Below are positions 1-12,109 of a stretch of 64,000 nt of DNA, in pieces. The position numbers and the translations under genes were made by a program. Under the pieces are notes generated by a model. It worked only from the letters and a program-made list of their open reading frames with translations, did not search any database and was not told the DNA's origin. Source of the stretch: Macrocystis pyrifera (Eukaryota > Sar > Phaeophyceae > Laminariales > Laminariaceae); NCBI GenBank assembly GCA_031763025.1, contig JASSKH010000029.1, forward strand, positions 5,540,362 through 5,604,361. The letters run 5' to 3'. Position 1 is the stretch's first letter. Every line of letters begins with the position of its first letter.

Positions 1-3000
1 AACAGTGACAACCGTAGCGTTGTGAGACCTCGTAGACGCTATTTTTGAAAACGCAAGGAATTCAATACATGGGTGCATGCAAGATCATCGCAAAACTGAT
101 AGTAAAATGTGGCTGTGGGCCGCAATCGGGAGCTGAGGCACACGCACACAAGGTTATGCATCGAAACAGAAATCGCTTGGGAATAATGGTTCGTTTGCGA
201 GTGTGTTATCGGCGAAACTTTCTTACTGGGTGAGGTTTGCATTTTCAAACAGACGTTTAACCTCTTAGTGGGTACAGCTGTGCTACGCCTGAACTACCAG
301 ATGCCCAAGTATCTACTTATAGAAAGGAAAAGAACCGTGGAACGAAATCCTTCGAAAGCAATGACTTCGACACCTGCATGGTAATACATTTGCCATATGG
401 TTTGTGGTATTTGTCTCTCGTATGTACATGAATATTTCTATAAGTGTGTGCATGTTTGGCCGACTCACTGTCTTTCTCGCGAAAGGAGTCAGCACACATT
501 TACCTGCACGTTATTACTCTACCGTCGCATTTCCGCAGGGACGGGTTGGTAAATCCTGCACTCGTGCGGTACGAAAGTCACTGGGATCGTGCGCATCACT
601 AACGTCTACTGTACCGCCCGTTATGTATGTGTCTGATTTGCTGCACGCTCAAAACGAGGAGCCTCACTGGTCAATCATGGAGCGCGCACGATGGAAGTTA
701 AGAACCACCCAGACTGGCAACTACTTGTAACACCACACGACGTGATACATAACTGCCTGTAAACCAACTCACGGTATGACGGGTGCCTGTGGAAGATGAT
801 GTGTTGCAGAATGATCAAGAGTGGTGTGGTACTCTGTGTTGAATTTTCAACCCTCCAACAGGCGTTATTTGGTTGTCGGATAAAAGGCGACACTCGGAAC
901 GGAATAATATTTTGGAACATCGTGTTGTGGATTTACCCCGCCGGATGCGGCAAGTCTTTGGCAACAGCAGTGAAGATAGATGGCTTCTAATCGATAGGCG
1001 ATCAGACCATAGATAGTATGACAGTATTCGTCAGAAATTGAACCATGGCTCTCGGGGTGTCTTCGACAAAATTGCGTTCGAATGCGGTTGAGAATACCGG
1101 GTACCACATGATCGAGACGAAGGCATGACCCACAAAGTGTTCAACACAAGTGGATCTCTTCTAGAATTCAAAATTGGTTGGCTGAATTACATTTGGCGTC
1201 GACGGTTGTGCTTGTTGTTGGCATAAAACAAAGTCGTACAGTCCACGGTGTTCATCAAACTTCCTCGCCTATGAGTGCGACACTCTACCAAGGTCAGTGT
1301 ATTCAACCATGAGTATATTCGTGTCCATCAGGATATTCGTGTTCATCAATATGTATTTGCAGTACGAGACATTGACAAAATCACCTCAAAATATAGACTA
1401 TCCACATATATACCAAGTCAGTCACGGTTGTGCCTGTTATTCGCTGTTATTCAAACATTGAGAAACCAATTGAATGGCACAAACTCACATGCCGTTGAGC
1501 GCTTTTTCGCCCATCGATGTATATAGGTGAGCTCGCTTGTTACCGAATGCATAGGCCTTCTCGCGGAACATACAGCAGGCTATTAGTTAGGGGGGAGGCT
1601 AACTAAGTTATGTGTTAGATAAATCATTTTTTCACTGAATTACGCACGCAGCTACTGAAAACTATACACCTTCTCTGTCCTACGGCTAACTAGACGTGAT
1701 TTTGGAAATTCCCCATTGCTATTCAGCGGTTCATCAAGTCGCCGAGAAAACACATTGAATTTGCGAAAGACCTATATATACCTTGGAAGGTGGGGAGCAC
1801 ACTGGCACTGCCATTCCTAGGGTTGTTGCACAATCAGTCGTCATCTTCAGCAAAACGTTGATACAGATAGAACATGATGCCTGGGGTAGGGAGAACTACG
1901 CTCGCATCATGTTCGTGCTGAATAACACCACCTTTTCAAAGATCAATGAGGTAGGTCAACATGATTTTTTTCCGTCTAGTGCAGACGGTGGCGACTATCG
2001 AAAGTTGACTTGTTGCCAATGATGTACGGATGATCCCTACATTAAAATCGTTTCGTGGAACTGATTTTCAACTTTTAACTATATGAAGGCCCTATTGTTT
2101 AACGGTATAAGGTTCAGAAACCACGGAAACGAATGGGTACGTGATGTTCCCGTCAACCCCATTATACCACTGCTCTTCCTGCTACAGATAGATTTGCTGA
2201 TACTCCTGTTCAAAACGTGTTGTCCCACAGGGATCCAGTTCGGTTTGGAATAATTTCGTTGTTGCTGTAGTTTCTCTCGCACCCGCGTGCATCTGTCCGA
2301 TACGTGCGATAGCCCAAACACCTGCGGCACACGTGTACCCAAATGATCGGATTTTTGTAGTTCTACGCATGCCCAGTGCGGTAACTCCGATACGTGCGAC
2401 GGTAGTCTGTTATGTAGAGAATCTGCGTGCCGACCTGATGAAAGCAACTTCTTCCTTATGGCAGGTGCGGCGCCATGGAGCCATACATCCATACAGCAAT
2501 AGAACCTCCAGGTTTAATACCGCAAAAGTAAGACTCTGGGGCAAATTGTTACAACTCGGTGGTGTGCTGGAGCCACTGGCGGTAGCACACCATCTTACAG
2601 CTGCAGCGGGCATTTCCCGGAGTTTCCCACACCTTTGCGACAACTAAGTCAGTGCATCCTAGTTTTTTTACAGCACTCCTGTCGATGTGTGTGTTCGAAA
2701 ACCTCGACACGTGCGATAAGTCGATTTATTATCGTACGCATGTACTACTACGAAAGGTATGAGGTGTTATCACCCTGGACGTATGCTACTACTATTAGAT
2801 TGTTTGCCAAGCTTCTAACTGCCGGGTGCCGCTTGACAATTGTGTGCCCATGCTACAAGTGGGCCAACGCCCCTCCATCGAAATATAACTAACAGCTAAA
2901 ACGATGTTGGCTCTGTTTTGTTTTTTTGTTATCATTATATGGCTTGCCATCCGACAGCATGAGCTCACCGTTAATCAATCAAAAAGCTTCTAAAAGGTCG

Positions 3001-4890
3001 TACATCTGAAACTGTGTACGGTTTCCTATGACGTTTTTTAACAGTCCAGCTAAAAGAAATCGGGACATTTTTGCTTAGAGATTGGTATCACGTAAAAAAA
3101 AAAAAAGTGGGGTATATTACAAAAGCTAACCTCCCTAAAACTCATGAGCGTGTGATGAAAGATGATATTACCCAGCCATGTCCATATCGCAGACATTTTT
3201 CGTTAAACTGCTGCGATACGTGATATTTGCAGCGTATACGGTATATTAAGTTGTAGATCACAGATTTTATGGATGCATTGTATCACTTGATATCTGCCAT
3301 ACTGTAGATTCGGCGACTTCGTGCGATATTATATATCATCGCCTAATATACGAAGTATACGCTTAAGAGCACTGCGCGGCATCGTCAGTACTTGCTCGTG
3401 GTTTGGAAATTTGTGCCACACTGGCCAAGCACCGGCTCGGTACGTGCTCCTCCGTGCCCGCCTCGTACACAATACCCATGAATGATGATCAGAAGTGCAT
3501 TCCCCGCGAGGTTATGTAGGTTGCGTGTTGGCGTGTTCAATGCACAAACATGCAGACAGTAGTAGCTCCTGCGATATACGCACCACAAAGTCGTGCACCG
3601 CCGGTACAGGTATCACCCGGCACCGCGTATATCGTGTTTTTTGTACCGTGTATATATGCTGTTGACCGCTTTACGATCCCTCCGATGCATGTCATAGTTC
3701 GCCGGACGATATTACTCCTCCCCCGAATGCAACCAACCGAAATACGGAATACCACCCGGGACTGAACTTGACACGAACAGAGAGATAAGAAATCAGGAAA
3801 AGCTACGGCAGTAACAACAAATTAAACGGCAGAAAGTGATGATGCCAGGGACAATAACCTCATGGAAGAGAACTGAATACCGCTGGCAAGGATGAGCGAG
3901 ACTCCCAAACCATGAGGACCGTGCTCTATCCAGTAACAGAGACAAACACTCCCCATTATCTGATACCCACTTCTCGCCTCCTTAGTTACGAGAAGCACAA
4001 GTACATACCGTATCTACTCCGATATCTACTGCCGCTACAACACTAACTCCCAAACCTTTACACAACCAACCGGGGTGATCTCCGATATACCAGAGCTAGG
4101 TGTTGGTGAAGGTGTAGGACAAACATATGTTCGGCTTTCGAGTCTTTGAGAGTTGGACGTTTCTCGGTGATGGTGTCCCCTGCCAAGGAAGCCGGGATAG
4201 CTACGTATACGCCTTGTCGCCATCCAAACGATAAAAACCTAAACTTGAAAGACAAGAAAAAATATATCACAAACCACCGGGTTTAGGCCGATTCGTCAAC
4301 CAATAACACCTGGTATTGTACAGGCCGACATATCATTGTATAGTAGCACTGTTATTGCCCTCGATAAAATGCTTTCGAGCGCTGCTCCCAGTTTGCTTCA
4401 CCAGTACATACGGCATTTTAGCAGGCGCGTCTTTCACGAGATTAAAGGCCTGCGCGGATCATCAAAAGTGCTACTGCAGAAGCGGGGAGATACGATACGG
4501 TGTTCGGATTTGCGGTCGGAAAGGGGCATTCATTGTCGGTGGTCCTTGCATACATTTTTCGAACAAGTTTTAATTTTATTCATCCTACGGTAAAAATTGC
4601 ACTTCACCAGGTCTGAGACAAACGTTTGCAAACTATACCTCTGTGTAGAATGCTTGTTGTGGGACTACAGCAGTAGCAGCGCATATTGGTGTTGCTTGTC
4701 GGGCGCCTCATGTGCATAGGCAGACATATCACTACATAGATCGTAGCACAACAGTAGTATATCTGTGTAGCGAATATCGCGTCATCGTTTGTCAGATCTT
4801 GCTGAAACCACCTTCGAGTATAGATAGAGATGGAATATGTTGCGACCAAAAATTCTTTACTCTGGTCAACAAAAAACTACCGTTATAAGT
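1..4890. other. gene-poor stretch, no supported gene
   Basis: Only short overlapping open frames on both strands are present. None has a recognisable domain, signal peptide or consistent splice structure. The stretch holds a 13-A run at 3094-3106 and palindromic AT-rich sequence around 3200-3360. Very diverged repeats are likely, but I could not assign a family. Confidence 0.6.
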
Positions 4891-4899
4891 ACTAAGTAG

Positions 4900-6090
4900 A
4901 TATCGCATCGTATAGGGGGTATAATGTTATCTTTCGCGATGTAGGTAGCGTGAAATCCTTGGGGCGTCGCAAGGCGAAACGGGAGTAACAGTAATATAAA
5001 CACAGGCTGTTCTTGGTGGAAACGTGAGCCATGTATGATGCGTTAGCGTATCGCTCGAAGGAAAGAGTCATAATAAATACCTGGTAGTAGTAAGCAAGAA
5101 CCAATTACTCACTACTCTTCCTCTGGTTATTCCTACACTCAAACATGCACGCGGTCCCATGGTTTGACTACTAGTATAATACTGTTATTACCACTATTGC
5201 GTAGATGTAGCACAAGTGGAAGGAGCATGCACTACACCAAGTACTATCTGCTAAACTACTGAGTACTACGACTACAAACTACTAACAGAGCATCACCAAC
5301 CACTCAATGTGTCATACACAAGATACAACTTCATGGATAAAAGAAAAGTAAAACAACCCGCGGTACAAAGGGTTGGGGTATGACTACATTGCTGCTGTTG
5401 CACTATACACCAATGTCAGTAATACGTACGGTAGATGCAGTATACGGGTACAAAAAACATGAATAAATGCGTTTTTACACAACTACCCACTACGACTACT
5501 ACTGCTACTATACCTATTATACTAACTTTCATACAACGGCAACGTGGCACGCAGGCGGTACCATGGGCTGAGGGCACGACTCCGATTTGTAACATACACC
5601 CCTTAAATACCACCACTACGCAGATATGTGCCCTGTATGAAAGTTGAAAGCACACCCCTTAAATACCACTACTTCGCAGATATATGCCCTGTATTAATTT
5701 TGAAAGCAGAATGCACGCTGCAAAAATCTATACTACTACGACTACTCATATTAATAGTAATATGGTTTTGAAGATTTACATACTGTGTATAATTTCGGTT
5801 GAAGTCGGCTACTGCTTTCAGCCACGTAGAAGCAGCATGCAGTCGGCAACAACAGCGGACTCCACAACTAACACGACTGTTGATGTTACTTACAGCACAG
5901 GCACTGCTACTGCTATTGGACAGGCATTAGTTAATAGAAGCAGCATGCGCTCGATACCATGAGTTACTAATAATATAAATACTACAACTAACTTAATATA
6001 TACTACAAATTCTTTATAAGTCTATGTCGGCATGTCAAAGACTGCGTCGAAAATACAGGAAGGACAAACGACCACAAACATCACTTGATA
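4900..6090 (+). repeat. dispersed repeat family copy 1 (related to 60.43-61.37 kb)
   Basis: The start (around 4936-5060) matches 60438-60580 over a shared GGGGCGTCGCA core and a GTGAGCC segment. The middle (5800-5960) matches 61060-61235, sharing TTGGACAGGCATT and AGCAGCATGC. The end (6020-6070) matches 61310-61360. The segment is rich in TAC/ACT triplets. It is a dispersed repeat of unknown class with no coding capacity I can recognise. A partial third copy lies at about 13.44-13.83 kb. Confidence 0.6.
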
Positions 6091-7200
6091 CATGTATACA
6101 TGTTTTTGTGCATTTTTCGTACTTTCGCCAATTTTTCTCTTCGTACAAAGCACTTTTCGGCATAACACCAAACGCTCGGACACGGGAAGCCTGGCCGGTC
6201 ACATTGGTCGAGGTCTCGGCGAAATACGTGCACTCTGGAGCGCGTGGCGAGCGCTATTTGTTTTTTCCGGCGGGAGTGGAGAAGACGATTTTCCTGGTTT
6301 CAATACGAGAGGCCTTATTCTGTACGTACGTGTCGGTACGTGCTGTCTGTTTTCTCCCCTACTTGGCTCTCATGAGCTGCGAGCACACAGCTCACACACA
6401 TACCAGGTACACAGCAGACAACATGCACTGATGCCATCGTTCCAACGCTGCCGCCCACACGCCGAGCGTGTTCGACACGCCCAAATGCGCAGTATTGCTG
6501 TGGTTGGTTGTGTGTTGTCGAGGCCTGCCGTCCACATTCCACCGCCTGCAATATATTTTTATCCGTATGTACCCAGGCTGACGTATATCCCTGTACATTT
6601 GTATGTGTTGTTGTACGGAGCACGGACCACCGCCTAGAGAACAGCAGCAGTGCACAGAGCGTGCTTACCTCTAGCTTCCTACAGCACTACAGCCCTGCTG
6701 CCCAGCAACGGCACAGCAGTGGACACACCTTGCGCGTACGGATGATGGTACTGCGGCTATTGAAACTGGCATATCGGAGATTACGATCGATCACGTGTCC
6801 ACGCCACGACCACACCAGCGTCACCTCTCTCCGTGCATTATTCATTTTCAGATTCTTGCTGTGTGTTATCCAACATTGCCAATGTTCCAACAGCAGCGGC
6901 AGGCAGGGTACTATGTGCATGTGGAAGATCCGCGTTGTACGCTCGGAGCTAGTAGTGTTCGTTGCTGTTGCCATCGGCATTGGCCTATGCAGGCGCACCT
7001 TCCGCAATATGTAATCGGCGTTTTTTGCGCGGTACCGATTATCCCTTTATCCACACATATTCGTCGACTCCAGTACAACGGAAACAAATCGTTCGTGCTA
7101 CTGTAAAACAAATAGTCAGTTCAGCAGCGTTCGTAAAAAAACATATACTTACGGCATTAGTTCTCATTGCTGTGAGTCCTACACTGCTGACCGATAGATT
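6090..7200. other. unassigned stretch with several overlapping ORFs
   Basis: Open frames of 100-180 codons overlap each other in several frames on both strands, for example 6092-6637 and 6508-7014 on the plus strand. Their translations are Cys/His/Arg-rich without domain pattern. I see no splice or signal-peptide logic supporting any of them and treat them as chance ORFs in GC-balanced DNA. Confidence 0.45.
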
Positions 7201-7203
7201 CCA

Positions 7204-7308
7204 TTACGGGGGACCATAGTAAATAGGACCTATCAATGTTACTAAAAATGGGTAACTGTATAGGTTTTTATGTATTACATGGGGGTATATTAACTATGGA
7301 CCCCCGTA
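7204..7308. mobile_element. MITE copy 1 (TTACGGGGG terminal inverted repeats)
   Basis: About 105 bp. The left end reads TTACGGGGGACCATAG and the right end CTATGGACCCCCGTA, so the ends are inverted repeats. It shares an internal AGGACC and a TAGGTTTTTATGT stretch with the copies at 8445 and 61990. It is the most diverged copy. An extra internal GGGGG/CCCCC palindrome lies near 7280-7308. It is a non-autonomous DNA transposon with no coding content. Confidence 0.7.
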
Positions 7309-7598
7309 CATAGGAGAAGTACACGTACGTTCCTCACACGTGGCATTTTACAGCAGTACTGCTGGATGTGCAGTAGTACCTGTATAAACTACTCTACCGC
7401 TCTGCTGTAGGAGATCGTGTAATGTGTTGTACATCGCGTAAAAAGCACGACGTGCCAGTTGTACGAGCACTGCTCGAGCGTGGATGCCTTACTGCGCTCG
7501 ATGAAAAAAAACGTTTCCGAGGTTCGACTCGCACCATGCACGCTATTTTTTTGTTCTATTTTCACTTTTGACTTTTTCTGTATCAGTATACTACAACA

Positions 7599-7995
7599 GT
7601 ACATTCATCCACCTTGCTTTTCTGAGCGTATAATATGATATAATCCAAGTTGTGTGTGTTTTCCAATTCTGACTTTTCTTGTGCCAGTATTTTCGTGTGC
7701 GCGAAGACGGAAAATAAATAATTTACTCTAATTCCAGTACGAAATAATTAAATTGAAGTTAAGGTCAATTTATTTAGCTGTTTTGGTCAGATAGCATTTC
7801 CGAGTCGAAAAAAAAAATAAATTACGAAAGGTTCCTCGAAGATTTTATAACGCTCGGTCTCATGCGGGTCAATCCATGCAAAAACCGTTTCGAAAACATG
7901 CCAGCAACAACTAAAAAGTGTCGACATCATTCATCCACTGCCACCTTGCTTTTCTGAACGTATATGATATAATACAAGTTACGTGTGTGTTTACT
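7599..7995 (+). repeat. pair of ~60-bp direct repeats
   Basis: The segment around 7600-7660 (CCACCTTGCTTTTCTGAGCG, then ATGATATAAT and GTGTGTGTTT) recurs at 7935-7995 with a few changes. The DNA between them is A/T-rich and holds no gene. Function unknown. Confidence 0.55.
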
Positions 7996-8119
7996 CTACC
8001 CAAGGTAAAGAGTTTGGGCGCGCTTACTTGTGGCGTGCGTTCATACCTAAACATTTCACAGCTGCTCCCAATACTTGGAAGTAAGGCAAAACATGTTTTT
8101 AGAAAGTACTACTGCTATT

Positions 8120-8900
8120 AGTATAGGTACTTCGTACACTCGCAGTATTTCGGGAGTATTGCACGCACGATATACTGCGAATACTCGCACTATTTAAGGT
8201 TCTGTACTACTTCGGACACTACCGCGTATACTTTCGGGCTCGCACTAATGCGGGGTTCGCTACTACTGCTCCTGTCGTGGATACTCCCTGTTGTGCTTCA
8301 AGTGTCTCTGGGTTCTGTACTGCGGGTACTATCTACGAGCATACTAGTCTACACGTATTTCGTCCGATGTAGTGTTCGTACTGCTTCTGCGAAACTCGGT
8401 ACACGCAGTACCGAAATACCCTCGATATGCCCAGTATACTTCTATTACGGGGGTCCATAGTTAACAGGACCTGTGGTGTACATAAAAACCTATATATTTT
8501 CCTTTTTTTACTAACAAAATTTTGTCCCGTTAACTATGGACCCCCGTAATAGTACGAAGTATACTCTTCAACGGGCTGTGCACCGTGTCGACAATTCTTG
8601 GGTCGAGCGTTTGGCACAAAATACTCTCAGATAGTCCCACACGAGTGGGCGTTGTAGAAAAACTACTTTCGCTGAAGAAAACACGAGCACTTAAAGCAGT
8701 CTGGCAGTATTTCGAGGTATGTATTCGCGAGGAATATATATGTATGTACTGCGAGTAGTCTCAGTATCTCGACGAGGTTCTCTGTACTGCGTATATTCCC
8801 TGTACTAGGAGTATTTCGGGTTTCGATACTATTAATATTGCGGGTACATACTTGGCTGTACTCTCGCTGTCGGTACTGCGCATACTTTCATTACTCTTAG
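8120..8900. repeat. degenerate short repeats around TACTGCG/CGCAGTA
   Basis: Many imperfect copies of a short motif in both orientations (TACTGCGAGTA, CGCAGTATTTCGG, GTACTGCGGGTACT) are scattered through this stretch, giving local hairpin potential. MITE copy 2 is inserted in the middle. No coding feature is supported. Confidence 0.5.
8445..8549. mobile_element. MITE copy 2, intact ends with TA target duplication
   Basis: A 105-bp element. It begins TTACGGGGGTCCATAGTTAA and ends with the inverted complement GTTAACTATGGACCCCCGTAA. It is flanked by TA on both sides (8443-8444 and 8550-8551), the target duplication typical of Tc1/mariner-type transposons. The interior is A/T-rich. The terminal repeats are almost perfect over about 21 bp, so this is the reference copy. 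There is no ORF; mobilisation would need a transposase from elsewhere. Confidence 0.85.
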
Positions 8901-8989
8901 TATTTCAACCTTTTCAAAATTCACAATATTTTGGCCGCCAGCACTCTAATACTCTCAGTGCTCAGACTACGATTTGTTGTTGAGCATTT

Positions 8990-9530
8990 TATCTGTGAAA
9001 GCTTGATGTTACCCTGAGCACCAAGAACCCCACATTCTTTTGTTTCCGGTAAATAGCCCGCCACCCTCGAACACTCTCTCTGTGCACCTATGCTTTCAAC
9101 CTTAGCAGAAGAAGTAGCAGTAGCAGCAGGAGATACACAGTAGCAACAGCAGTATACACCTGTCGACCGTCGTATCTGTTGCACCAAACCCTTGGACGGG
9201 TGGTGTACACCCGACACGGAGTACGTCTTTGACCACAAAACTGCCTCCTTCCTTCCGCCAATGATATGCCTGGAATAGATTGGCACCAAGCATTTACAGT
9301 TACTTATTAATAGTAGGTGTTGGTGTCATACCTGGCCATAATTGTCGAGTCGCACGCTCATACCAGCGGGTGATCGCAACGGGCAAGATCCACAGAGCGA
9401 GCCACATATTTCTTCCCGTCTCGCCGTACTGCTCCCTGTCTCGGTGCGGCACCGCGTACAGCCCACACTGCCCGACTGCAGATACGAAGAGCTTTGTGCA
9501 CTTCCAAAAACGAAGTGTTTTCGCTAATAA
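8990..9530 (+). repeat. dispersed repeat, inverted copy at 62.6-62.95 kb
   Basis: Sequence around 9060-9215 (GCCACCCTCGAACACTCTCT, GGACGGGTGGTGTAC) is present as its reverse complement at 62785-62940. The stretch around 9315-9410 (GTCATACCTGGC, GATCGCAACGGGCAAGA) relates to 9990-10160 and, inverted, to 62600-62745. No protein domain was recognised in the overlapping open frames, including 9280-9888. Confidence 0.55.
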
Positions 9531-9980
9531 TCTCTGCGTTGAAAAATCAAATCACGATAGTTTTGAAATACCCCGCCTGTTTCCTGTTTGTTTTCATTTT
9601 ATCAGCCTTGGCAGCAGCAACACGTCCGGGAGCAGCACCAGACCAAGACTGCCAGTGTTGAGAGTCGCATATGTTTCACCTAGTCCCTTTATTTACACCA
9701 CACACTTTACGCCGAGCACCTACGTGACCAGAAACCTCACATCGAGCATGTATGTTACCATCAACTGCCTCCCTCGGTTCTCTTCCTGGGGCAAATTGAA
9801 ACCAGATATCTACTGCATGCAGTATTGGCTCGGCAAAAAGAAAGTGCGCGAAAAAAACATTTTTCTCACGTTTTGGAGAACGCGATGAAAATTGGGTGAC
9901 GAAAAAAATCTCAAGGGTGAGCACTACACTATATCCTAGATAGGAGACTATGCTAAAGGTTGTTTGGGGATGGCGCCCCA
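9530..9980. other. unassigned intergenic stretch
   Basis: No supported gene or repeat. The tail of a 202-codon open frame (9280-9888) runs through it, but that frame starts inside a dispersed repeat and has no recognisable domain. Confidence 0.4.
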
Positions 9981-9989
9981 AAACGTATA

Positions 9990-10165
9990 TTATCAGGATG
10001 GCCCAGACTGGGTGTTTCTTGTTGGCGGGCCCATACTGCTCTATGTAGGTATCATACCTAGCGTGTTTTCTAGTCGCACTCTCTCAGCAGCAGGTATGCG
10101 GCAAAAGCCACAGAGCCAGGCTCATTGTGCCACCAGTCTCCCTCTACTCCCGCTGTCTAGGTGAG
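9990..10165 (+). repeat. second partial copy of the 8.99-9.53 kb repeat
   Basis: It shares the GTATCATACCTAGC, AGTCGCACTCTCTCAGCAGC and CCACAGAGCCAGGCTC blocks with 9320-9410 and with the inverted copy at about 62.6-62.75 kb. Non-coding. Confidence 0.5.
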
Positions 10166-10177
10166 CATCTCCCATAT

Positions 10178-10345
10178 TAGTAGTAATAGTGGTAGCATAG
10201 TAGTAGTAGCAGTAGCAGTATTTATTGTAGTAGTAGACGAAGTGTAGTAGTCGCAGTAGTATTATCATTATAACCATGAATTGGAGCAGTGGTAGTAGTA
10301 TTGTTGGTGGTAGTAGGTATAGTAGTGCTGCTGTCGTTGCCGCGA
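10178..10345 (+). repeat. TAG/GTA-type degenerate microsatellite
   Basis: Runs of TAG/AGT triplets with interruptions (AGTAGTAGCAGTAGCAGTA, GTGGTAGTAG). It is a simple-sequence tract with no coding evidence. Confidence 0.8.
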
Positions 10346-11070
10346 GTCTGCTACTATTTCCACGAGCACAATACGATGTACAGTGCTTTTGACAGTCATT
10401 AATTAAACGTAGAGCGAAATATTTCCATCACAAGTATGTGCACATAATCGATATTTTCGTCGTGATGCCCTCAATCGTATGTAGACCGGTTGCGGCTTTT
10501 TGATATTGATAGTAATTTTAGAGTTCTACTGCTGTTGCCACGAGTGAGCTGCTGTTACCGTGAGCAGTGAGCATGTTTTGGACAGTCCACTTTTTCAGGA
10601 CTAATACGCTCACGTGACGTTTCATCGTTCCCCAACTGTCCATATACCTGTACATGGATAAATACAGAGAAGATGCTGCAACCATGTTACTACACAAGGT
10701 TCCTCTGCGGGAGGTGCCTAGAGGAGAGGCACAAGAGCGAAAAAATACTCGTATAAAATCCTTCACACCTGGTTAGAAGCAATACGTGCATCCACCCATC
10801 ATTTTCACGTGAAGAACACACACATATTTTTGAGGAGTAATATACTCTTTGCGGAATTAGTGTTAGTGCGGGATCATTACTACCAAAATATGAAATAGGG
10901 TATCGGCAAGTGGACATATTGATCTAGATGACTCGCGGCGAAAATAATCAATGTGTGCGGCGTAAACGTATGTACGAAAAGTTGCGTGAGGTCGAGGTTG
11001 CGATAGAATACGTTGTGACCGGCTGAGTAAGTTTCAGCACATACATACTGATACCAACATATACTATATA
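10345..11070. other. unassigned intergenic stretch
   Basis: Only short open frames are present. No repeat family or gene was recognised. Confidence 0.45.
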
Positions 11071-11077
11071 GTACCAA

Positions 11078-11611
11078 ATGACAGTTTTTTCCGGAATAGT
11101 TCACTTTTCTCGTTTGGCCGCGGGTCTCTTGTCGTGCTTCCTGCTGCGGGGCCCACAGGGGGGAGGCGTGCACAGCACGGTGCAAGCGTTGGCTCCGGCC
11201 GGGTTCCATGGCACATGCTCTAGGTGGTCAAGGTCACGTAACCCGGCAAGAAACTCAGGGCATGTGGTCCCACTTCCGAAAAGCCATCAAGGGGCTTGGA
11301 AACCTACCCGGATCTTCGAATTTTTATCTGCAAAGATTTTGTTCTTCTCGCGTCTTGCCGCAACTGCAACAGCACGCAGCAGTGTTGCTGCTCGAGCTTG
11401 TGCTGCTCGAGCTGCAGCAGTAGAACTACAGCATAAACAGGCGTACGAGTGCTGCTCGAGTCGAATGTCGCTGGGTGCTGCTGCTCTGCTGCTGAGTGCT
11501 CGTGTGCCCGTGGCTGCTTGGCCACGTCGTGCTTGTGTTCGTCTCGTGTTCGTTGCGCTCGAGCAATCGAGTGATCGTGGTCCCGTGCCTTCTTGTTTAG
11601 GTGCAATATAG
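11078..11611 (+). CDS. doubtful 177-codon ORF, not recognised
   Basis: An open frame starts with a hydrophobic N-terminal stretch (FSGIVHFSRLAAGLLSCFLL) that could pass for a signal anchor. It then runs into the GCTGCTCGAG repeat zone, where the translation turns Ala/Arg-rich. The second half is clearly a product of repeat DNA. There is no domain, no conserved copy in the window and no splice-site logic. I list it because its first 100 codons lie outside the repeat, but it is probably not a gene. Confidence 0.12.
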   Translation: MTVFSGIVHFSRLAAGLLSCFLLRGPQGGGVHSTVQALAPAGFHGTCSRWSRSRNPARNSGHVVPLPKSHQGAWKPTRIFEFLSAKILFFSRLAATATARSSVAARACAARAAAVELQHKQAYECCSSRMSLGAAALLLSARVPVAAWPRRACVRLVFVALEQSSDRGPVPSCLGAI

Positions 11612-11800
11612 GCTGGGAAACCTACTCATGATGCTCGTGCGCTCGAGTGCTGCTCGAGCAGTTCGCTGCAGTACAAGAACAGCAACAACAGGCGTACGAG
11701 TGCTCTTCGAATCGAGTGTTGCTCGAGTGCTGCTGAGTGTTGAAGCTGCTGCTGCTGAGCGCTCGTGTGCTCGTGCTTGGCCACAAGACGTGATAAAAAG
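11360..11800 (+). repeat. GCTGCTCGAG-rich repeat with ~250-bp periodicity
   Basis: Multiple GCTGCTCGAG and GTGCTCGTG motifs occur. Two larger direct copies start at the shared ACAGGCGTACGAGTGCT at about 11437 and 11688 and both end near TGCTTGGCCAC. This is a short-period minisatellite inside a larger duplication. Open frames here read as Ala/Ser/Arg-rich low complexity in several frames. Confidence 0.7.
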
Positions 11801-12109
11801 GCTGAGCCACCATATACGTACATACCTGGTGGCAAATTTTGTAACTAGGTGCGATTCATCATTTGTCGGGTTTTTTCACCCTAGTATTGTGTTGCGTGTA
11901 ATAGCCGAGTGTTCATTGCCCTTTGTACAATGTGCCGATGCCACACGGTTTCCTTATTATTCTTCCAGTACTCCTGTTGTTGCTGCCGCTATAGCTGCTG
12001 CCCACAATCACGGTATAGCTGCTACTGTTTTCACTGTCGCTGGAACAGGTTGCTTTTCTTGCTGCTGCCATACAGACCCCATCCCGGCTAAACATGCTGT
12101 AACCAAGTA

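Noticed and set aside
6092-6637. 181-codon ORF as a host gene
   Set aside because: Overlapped by frames of similar length on both strands, no domain, no conserved copy, and its start lies at the end of a dispersed repeat.
10178-10345. Telomere-like repeat
   Set aside because: TAG triplets without a G-rich telomere unit; a microsatellite.
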